From contig JAFMJY010000014.1 of assembly GCA_017853245.1 (NCBI GenBank), positions 1 to 33,848 on the forward strand: a DNA stretch of 33,848 nucleotides, in the 5' to 3' direction. Below are positions 27,632 to 33,848 of the stretch, piece by piece. The position numbers were made by a program, and so were the translations under genes. This DNA is from Burkholderiales bacterium (GTDB lineage: Bacteria; Pseudomonadota; Gammaproteobacteria; Burkholderiales; Usitatibacteraceae). Under the pieces are notes generated by a model that was not told where the DNA came from, did not search any database, and saw only the letters and a program-made list of their open reading frames with translations. Numbering within the stretch: position 1 is the first letter of the stretch; each line of letters opens with the position of its first letter.

Positions 27632-28270
27632 TCAGGCCCTGCGGCGCGCCTTCCAGGCGGCGACTACGACCGGAATGAGGCTTACGACGATGATCCCGAT
27701 GATGATCAGCGTGAGGTTCTTGCGCACCCAGGGCAGGTTGCCGAAGAAGTATCCCGCGTACGTGAGCGAGGTGACCCACAGGATGCCACCGGCCACGTTG
27801 AAAAAAGTGAACTTCGGGTAGCTCATTTCCGCGAGTCCCGCCACGAAGGGGACGTATGTCCGGAAGATGGGCAGGAAGCGGGCAACGATGATCGCTGCGC
27901 CGCCGTGCTTTTCGTAGAACGCATGCGCACGGTCGAAATGCTCACGCCGCACCCACCGGAAGCGCCCCGGCTCGAGGATCCATCGCCCAAGCCAGCGCCC
28001 TACGCCGTAGTTGACGCCATCGCCAAGGATTGCCGCTGCGATCAGGCAGGCCACCAGCAAGTGCACGTTCAGCCCGCCAAGGGCAGCCAGCGCGCCAGCC
28101 ACGAAGAGCAGGCTGTCTCCGGGCAGGAAGGGCGTGACGATGAGCCCTGTCTCCGCAAAGATCACCAGGAAGAGAATCAGGTAGACCCAGGCTCCGTAAG
28201 CGGAGATCAGCGCGCCCAGGTGAACATCGAGCCTGAGCATGATGTCCAGGAACGTCGCGAGGAGCTCCAT
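27632..28270 (-). CDS. DedA family membrane protein
   Basis: The 212-residue protein matches the DedA / SNARE-associated family: FAETGLIVTPFLPGDSLLF near residues 37-56, then VARFLPIFRTYVPFVAGLAEM and FTFFNVAGGILWVTSLTYAGYFFG, ending in a basic tail KARRRA. Family members act in lipid-carrier or phospholipid flipping and in envelope homeostasis. The acidic pair near 39 and 51 and the Arg pair in RFLPIFR are retained. The short gap after secF contains an ACCCCG/CGGGGT hairpin (28277-28293) that covers the region before the ATG and could modulate translation. It may be the last gene of the sec operon. Confidence 0.93.
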   Translation of the reverse strand: MELLATFLDIMLRLDVHLGALISAYGAWVYLILFLVIFAETGLIVTPFLPGDSLLFVAGALAALGGLNVHLLVACLIAAAILGDGVNYGVGRWLGRWILEPGRFRWVRREHFDRAHAFYEKHGGAAIIVARFLPIFRTYVPFVAGLAEMSYPKFTFFNVAGGILWVTSLTYAGYFFGNLPWVRKNLTLIIIGIIVVSLIPVVVAAWKARRRA

Positions 28271-28292
28271 GGCGGCACCCCGTCCGGCGGGG

Positions 28293-29246
28293 TCAGGGCA
28301 GCGCGGGCTCGGCTGTCTTCTTCTCCGGCTTTACGAAATCCTCGCGCGACACGCCGAGGTACTTCGCGAGCGGCGCAGCCACCAGCACCGAGGAGTAGAT
28401 GCCGAAACAGATGCCGATGGTGAGGGCCAGCGCGAAGTAGTAGAGGCTGGCGCCCCCGAAGAAGAGGATGGACAGCACCATCATCTGCGTCGAGCCGTGG
28501 GTGATGATGGTGCGGGAAATGGTGCCGGTGATCGCCGCGTCCATGATCTGGTCGACGCTCGCCTTTCGCATCTTCCGGAAGTTCTCCCGCACTCGGTCGA
28601 AGACCACGACGGACTCGTTCACCGAGTAGCCCAGCACCGCGAGAACCGCAGCCAGCACCGGCAGCGAAAACTCCCACTGGAATGCCGCGAATGCCCCGAG
28701 GATGATCACCACGTCGTGAAGGTTGGCGATGATGGTGGCAACCGAAAAGCGCCACTCGAACCGGAAGGCGAGGTAGACCATGATCCCGAGGCACACCACG
28801 AGCAGCGCGAGCGCGCCGTCGGTGGCGAGCTCCTTGCCCACCATCCCGCCCACGAACTCCGAGCGCACCAGCTTGGCCGAGGGGTCGATCTTGCGCAGTT
28901 CCGCGAGCACGGCCTGCCCCTGCTTGTCCATCTGGGCGCTCTGCTCCCTGGGGTCCGCCGTGCCGCGAAGCGGCAATCGAATGAGCACGTCCTGGGAAGA
29001 GCCGAACTTGAGCACATTGATGTCGGTAAAGCCGGCGGCGCCGAGCGCCTGGCGAATTCGGTCTGGCTCGGCAGGCTTCTCGTGCGTAACCTCCATCACC
29101 GTCCCGCCAGTGAACTCGATCGACAGGTGAAGGCCCTTCGTGGCAAGGAAAAAGACGCTGGCAAGGAACGTGAGCAACGAGATCACGTTGAACACCAGCG
29201 CATGGCGCATGAAGGGGATCGTGCGGCGGATCTTGAAAAATTCCAT
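28293..29246 (-). CDS. secF: Protein translocase subunit SecF
   Basis: This 317-residue protein has six membrane segments and the SecF hallmarks: an N-terminal helix followed by LHLSIEFTGGTVMEV, a periplasmic domain, GYSVNESVVVFDRVRENFR in TM4 and its loop, and the TRTIITHGSTQMM-like ISRTIITHGST block. With SecD and YajC it forms the accessory complex that uses the proton gradient to pull exported proteins through SecYEG. The start is ATG 29246. secD lies 29 bases upstream on the same strand. Confidence 0.98.
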   Translation of the reverse strand: MEFFKIRRTIPFMRHALVFNVISLLTFLASVFFLATKGLHLSIEFTGGTVMEVTHEKPAEPDRIRQALGAAGFTDINVLKFGSSQDVLIRLPLRGTADPREQSAQMDKQGQAVLAELRKIDPSAKLVRSEFVGGMVGKELATDGALALLVVCLGIMVYLAFRFEWRFSVATIIANLHDVVIILGAFAAFQWEFSLPVLAAVLAVLGYSVNESVVVFDRVRENFRKMRKASVDQIMDAAITGTISRTIITHGSTQMMVLSILFFGGASLYYFALALTIGICFGIYSSVLVAAPLAKYLGVSREDFVKPEKKTAEPALP

Positions 29247-29275
29247 GGTGGCTTGTCCTGTGGGGCCGGGGCGGG

Positions 29276-31144
29276 TTAGGCCGCGGCCTTTTGCTTGTGC
29301 CAGTCCGTGTTGCCGATGGACACCTTGGCGACCTTCTTCCGCCCGCCGTAGATGAGGTGGACGATGCCGCGCGAGACCATCACCGCGCTGAAGATCGACG
29401 TGAGGATGCCGAGGCAGTGCACCACGGCGAAGCCGCGAACCGGGCCCGACCCGAAGGCAAGCAGCGCGAGCCCGGCGATGAGGGTGGTGATGTTGGAGTC
29501 CAGGATGGTGCCGAAGGCCCGGTCGTAGCCAGCCTGGATCGCCATCTGCGGGCTCATCCCGGCGCGCAACTCCTCACGAATGCGCTCGTTGATGAGCACG
29601 TTCGCATCAATAGCCATGCCAAGCGTCAGGGCCACCGCCGCAAACCCGGGCAGCGTGAGCGTGGCCTGGAGCAGCGACAGGATGGCCACCAGCAGCAACA
29701 GGTTGGCCGCCAGCGCGATCACCGAGATGAGGCCGAACAGCATGTAGTACGCGACCATGAACGCCGCGATGGCAATGAATCCATAGAGGACGGAGTTGTA
29801 ACCCTTGGCAATGTTCTCGGCGCCGAGAGAAGGCCCAACCGTGCGCTCCTCGATGATGTCCATTGGCGCGGCGAGGGCCCCGGCGCGAAGCAGCAGAGCA
29901 AGGTTCTTGGCTTCCTGGGTGTCGCCCACCCCGGTGATCTGGAACCGGTTGCCAAACTCTTCCTGGATGGTGGGCCAGGTGAGCACCACGGTGGCGTTGC
30001 GCTCCACCAGCATCATCGCCATGCGCTTCTTCACGTTCTCGCGCGTCGTCTGCCGCATGATGCGGCCGCCAGCGTCATCGAGCACCATGGAGACGATCGG
30101 CCGGCCATCGCGCTGGTCGAAGCCGGGCTGCGAGTCCTTGATGCGGTCGCCGGTGATCACCACGGACTTCTTGACGATGACCGGGTTGCCTTCGACGTCG
30201 AGGAAGCGGTCCGTGCCGAATGGCGCGGGCTGATCCTTGTAGGCGCCAAAAGCGAGCTGGCCCGGGCCCGAGGCATGCTCCTCGGAGACCAGGCGCACCT
30301 CCAGGGTGGCGGTGCGGCCAAGAATCTCCTTGGCGCGGCCCGGGTCCTGGACTCCAGCCAGCTGGACCACGATTCGGTCAGCGCCCTGCTGCTGGATGAT
30401 GGGCTCGGCCACGCCGAGCTCGTTCACGCGGTTGCGCAGCGTCTGGATGTTCTGCTGCAGGGCGAGATCCTGCTCCTTCTTCACCACCTCCGGCTTGATG
30501 CTGGCAACGATCGTCGCCTCGCCGCCGCTCTCCTGCTCTCGCAGTTGCAGGTCCGGCAGCTCCTTCTCGAGCAGCTTGAGCGCCGCCACGCGCTGCTCGC
30601 GCTCGCGGAAGCGCACGGTCACGCGGTCACCCTCCCGGGCGATACCCGAGTAGTAGATCTTCTTGTCGCGCAGCAGGCTGCGGATGTCGCCGAGCGACCG
30701 CTCGACGCTCTTGGTGGCCGCAGACTTCATGTCCACCTGCAGGAGGAAGTGCACTCCGCCGCGCAGGTCCAGGCCGAGGTACATCGGCTTGGCGCCGAGG
30801 GCCTGCAGCCACTTGGGCGTCGCCGACTGCAGGTTGAGCGCCACGACGTAACCCGGCGGCGCTTTCTGCTGCAGCGTGCCACGCGCCTTGATCTGCGTGT
30901 CGGTGTCCGCGAAATGGAAGGTGGCCTGGCCCTCGACGAGCTCCACCTTGGCAGGCGGCGTGCCGGCCTCGCGCAGGGCAAGCTCCAGCGAGTCCTTGAG
31001 GGTCGCCTCGACTTTTGTCGACGAGCGGGCGCCGGAGACCTGCACCACCGGGACCTCTCCGAACAGGTTGGGCAGCGCGTAAATGAGCGCGGCCAACATG
31101 GCAACCACGATCACGACGTACTTCCAGGCAGCGTACTTGTTCAT
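29276..31144 (-). CDS. secD: Protein translocase subunit SecD
   Basis: The start is ATG 31144 (MNKYAAWKYVVIVVAML), matching the E. coli pattern; a TTG two codons earlier is also open. The 622-residue protein shows MYLGLDLRGGVHFLLQVDM near 122-140, the large P1 periplasmic domain with NRVNELGVAEPIIQQQGADR, then six membrane segments with LGMAIDANVLINERIREELR and DSNITTLIAGLALLAFGSGPVRGFA. It works with SecF and YajC at the inner membrane. The long open frame on the opposite strand is a codon-bias shadow. Confidence 0.98.
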   Translation of the reverse strand: MNKYAAWKYVVIVVAMLAALIYALPNLFGEVPVVQVSGARSSTKVEATLKDSLELALREAGTPPAKVELVEGQATFHFADTDTQIKARGTLQQKAPPGYVVALNLQSATPKWLQALGAKPMYLGLDLRGGVHFLLQVDMKSAATKSVERSLGDIRSLLRDKKIYYSGIAREGDRVTVRFREREQRVAALKLLEKELPDLQLREQESGGEATIVASIKPEVVKKEQDLALQQNIQTLRNRVNELGVAEPIIQQQGADRIVVQLAGVQDPGRAKEILGRTATLEVRLVSEEHASGPGQLAFGAYKDQPAPFGTDRFLDVEGNPVIVKKSVVITGDRIKDSQPGFDQRDGRPIVSMVLDDAGGRIMRQTTRENVKKRMAMMLVERNATVVLTWPTIQEEFGNRFQITGVGDTQEAKNLALLLRAGALAAPMDIIEERTVGPSLGAENIAKGYNSVLYGFIAIAAFMVAYYMLFGLISVIALAANLLLLVAILSLLQATLTLPGFAAVALTLGMAIDANVLINERIREELRAGMSPQMAIQAGYDRAFGTILDSNITTLIAGLALLAFGSGPVRGFAVVHCLGILTSIFSAVMVSRGIVHLIYGGRKKVAKVSIGNTDWHKQKAAA

Positions 31145-31184
31145 GCGCAATCCATTTCGTGAGCCCGCGCGGGGCTCGTTGCTG

Positions 31185-31508
31185 TCAGGCGGCGTCCTTG
31201 ATCGTTCCCTTGGGCAGCAGCTGCGTGACCGCGTGCTTCTGGACCTGGATCACCACGTTTTCCGCAATCTCGAGGCCAACGTAGCTGTCGCCCACCTTGG
31301 TGATGCGCCCAAGCATGCCGACGGCCACGACCTCATCGCCCTTCTGCAGCGCCTCGACCATGGACTTGTGCTCCTTGGCCTTCTTCATCTGCGGGCGGAT
31401 CATCAGGAAGTACAGGATCACGAACATCAGCACGATGGGGAGAAGCCCCAGCAGGGAGTCGCCCTGGCCCGCCTGGCCAGTTGCCTGCGCGTATGCGGTT
31501 CCGATCAT
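31185..31508 (-). CDS. yajC: Preprotein translocase subunit YajC
   Basis: The 107-residue protein has one membrane helix, LLGLLPIVLMFVILYFLMIR, followed by PQMKKAKEHKSMVEALQKGD and EVVAVGMLGRITKV, the standard YajC pattern. The start is ATG 31508 with GGAGG 8 bases upstream. It lies between tgt and secD in the order conserved across proteobacteria and joins the SecDF complex. A hairpin (31535-31564) lies in its leader. Confidence 0.97.
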   Translation of the reverse strand: MIGTAYAQATGQAGQGDSLLGLLPIVLMFVILYFLMIRPQMKKAKEHKSMVEALQKGDEVVAVGMLGRITKVGDSYVGLEIAENVVIQVQKHAVTQLLPKGTIKDAA

Positions 31509-31534
31509 TGTTCAAGCCTCCAATGGGAAAATAG

Positions 31535-31564
31535 TGAGGCGCGGCAAGGACTTAAGGCGCCTCA
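31535..31564 (-). promoter_or_regulatory. Inverted repeat in the yajC leader
   Basis: On the minus strand TGAGGCGC and GCGCCTCA form a perfect 8-base stem around a 14-base loop, followed by CTATTTTCCC. It lies between the tgt stop (31577) and the yajC ribosome site. It could be a weak terminator or attenuator, or an mRNA processing site; sequence alone does not decide. Confidence 0.35.
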
Positions 31565-31576
31565 AAAAGCCCGAAA

Positions 31577-33357
<1,781 letters not shown>

Positions 33358-33378
33358 GGTGGCCTCGAAGGCGAAGCA

Positions 33379-33413
33379 GGTTGAAAGAAACGGGGCCGCC
33401 CGAAGGCGGCCCC
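33379..33413 (-). terminator. Probable intrinsic terminator after the pyrophosphatase gene
   Basis: GGGGCCGCC (33392-33400) pairs with GGCGGCCCC (33405-33413), a 9-base perfect stem with a 4-base loop that reads TTCG on the minus strand, a stable tetraloop. On that strand it is followed by GTTTCTTTC, a moderately T-rich tail. It lies 25 bases after the pyrophosphatase stop and just before the GST gene. Confidence 0.75.
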
Positions 33414-33438
33414 GCAGTCGGTCAGGCGGCTCCGAGGA

Positions 33439-33848
33439 TCACGCGATGAGCGGCACGATCAGCAGCGCCACGATGTTGATGATCTTGATGAGCGGGTTCA
33501 CGGCCGGGCCGGCGGTGTCCTTGTAGGGGTCGCCCACCGTGTCGCCCGTCACCGCGGCCTTGTGAGCGTCCGAGCCCTTGCCACCATGGTGCCCATCCTC
33601 AATGTACTTCTTGGCGTTGTCCCATGCGCCGCCGCCCGTGCACATCGAAATGGCAACGAAGAGCCCCGTGACGATGGTGCCCATGAGCATGCCGCCGAGC
33701 GCCTGCAGGCCGGCGTCCTTGCCCATGAGGTAGCCCACGATCAGCGCCACCGCCACCGGGGAGAGCACCGGCAGCAGCGACGGGATCATCATCTCCTTGA
33801 TGGCGCCGCGGGTGAGCATGTCCACCGCCTTCGAGTAATCCGGCTTGG
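33439..33848 (-). CDS. hppA: Membrane proton-pumping pyrophosphatase, C-terminal part (runs off the right edge)
   Basis: Only the last 135 or so codons are in the window; the frame is open to the right edge, beginning [20 protein letters not shown]. The visible part has three hydrophobic segments and the highly conserved end [20 protein letters not shown] followed by [17 protein letters not shown], diagnostic of H+-translocating membrane pyrophosphatases. These couple hydrolysis of pyrophosphate to proton export across the inner membrane. The residues that separate potassium-dependent from independent forms lie further upstream, mostly outside the window. A GC-rich hairpin follows the stop. 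Confidence 0.95.
   Translation of the reverse strand, partial: KPDYSKAVDMLTRGAIKEMMIPSLLPVLSPVAVALIVGYLMGKDAGLQALGGMLMGTIVTGLFVAISMCTGGGAWDNAKKYIEDGHHGGKGSDAHKAAVTGDTVGDPYKDTAGPAVNPLIKIINIVALLIVPLIA

Noticed and set aside
28277-28293. ACCCCG/CGGGGT hairpin between secF and dedA as a terminator.
   Set aside because: The stem is only 6 bases with no T tract on the minus strand; it may affect dedA translation but is not a credible terminator.
29291-31162. A 623-codon open frame on the plus strand opposite secD.
   Set aside because: It is fully antisense to a certain secD, is rich in His, Arg, Gln and Leu as expected from reversed high-GC codons, and has no recognisable domain.

Overview
The window looks like chromosome from a high-GC betaproteobacterium. 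Supporting signs are the block ispB / rplU-rpmA-obgE-proB-rppH-proS, the block tgt-yajC-secD-secF, a Bug-type (TctC) binding protein, a WrbA-like/DUF2069 pair and secreted proteins with a WWNP..SGWG motif. The last two, with DUF1800/DUF1501 genes, suggest Burkholderiales or a relative of Usitatibacter; that finer placement is inference. No phage, transposase, integrase or CRISPR array was seen. Coding density is very high, and no gene-free stretch exceeds about 160 bases.

Layout. 80-2131 (+): an M19-dipeptidase-like protein that has lost metal ligands, then a Bug-family periplasmic binding protein. 2141-4132 (-): an MFS transporter and a small secreted SGWG-motif protein. 4260-7750 (+): a DUF1800 / DUF1501 pair of exported proteins. 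7757-8560 (-): an orphan family-3 solute-binding lipoprotein. 8703-14606 (+): a tight four-gene cassette made of an OatA-like membrane O-acetyltransferase with a C-terminal SGNH domain, two tandem Ape/PatB-like SGNH hydrolases and a lytic transglycosylase. 14633-14971 (+): an SMR efflux protein. 15024-17168 (-): a Tat-exported phosphocholine-type phospholipase C. 17251-17327 (-): tRNA-Pro(CGG). 17380-20130 (-): an NCS2 permease with a GHKL-like C-terminal domain, and ispB. 20253-23647 (+): rplU, rpmA, a LysE-family exporter, obgE and proB. 23648-24220 (-): rppH. 24380-26095 (+): proS. 26092-26610 (-): a TlpA-like thioredoxin. 26697-27622 (+): a WrbA-like flavoprotein and a DUF2069 protein. 27632-33357 (-): an unbroken run of GST, tgt, yajC, secD, secF and dedA. 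33439 to the right edge (-): the 3' end of a proton-pumping pyrophosphatase gene.

How the genes work together. Most of the right half is housekeeping: ribosome and GTPase assembly, proline metabolism and charging, the Sec translocon accessory complex and tRNA queuosine. The most interesting accessory part is 8703-14606. An O-acetyltransferase of the type that modifies muramic acid in Gram-positives sits in one apparent operon with two SGNH proteins of the class that adds or removes peptidoglycan O-acetyl groups, and with an enzyme whose action O-acetylation blocks. This reads as a self-contained peptidoglycan O-acetylation / de-O-acetylation / cleavage module, built on an acyltransferase-3 protein instead of the MBOAT PatA normally found in Gram-negatives. 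Other points worth attention are a tgt gene with no ATG, GTG or TTG at its conserved N-terminus, the permease-GHKL fusion, the M19-like protein without its HxD motif, and a DUF5648-like domain fused to DUF1800.
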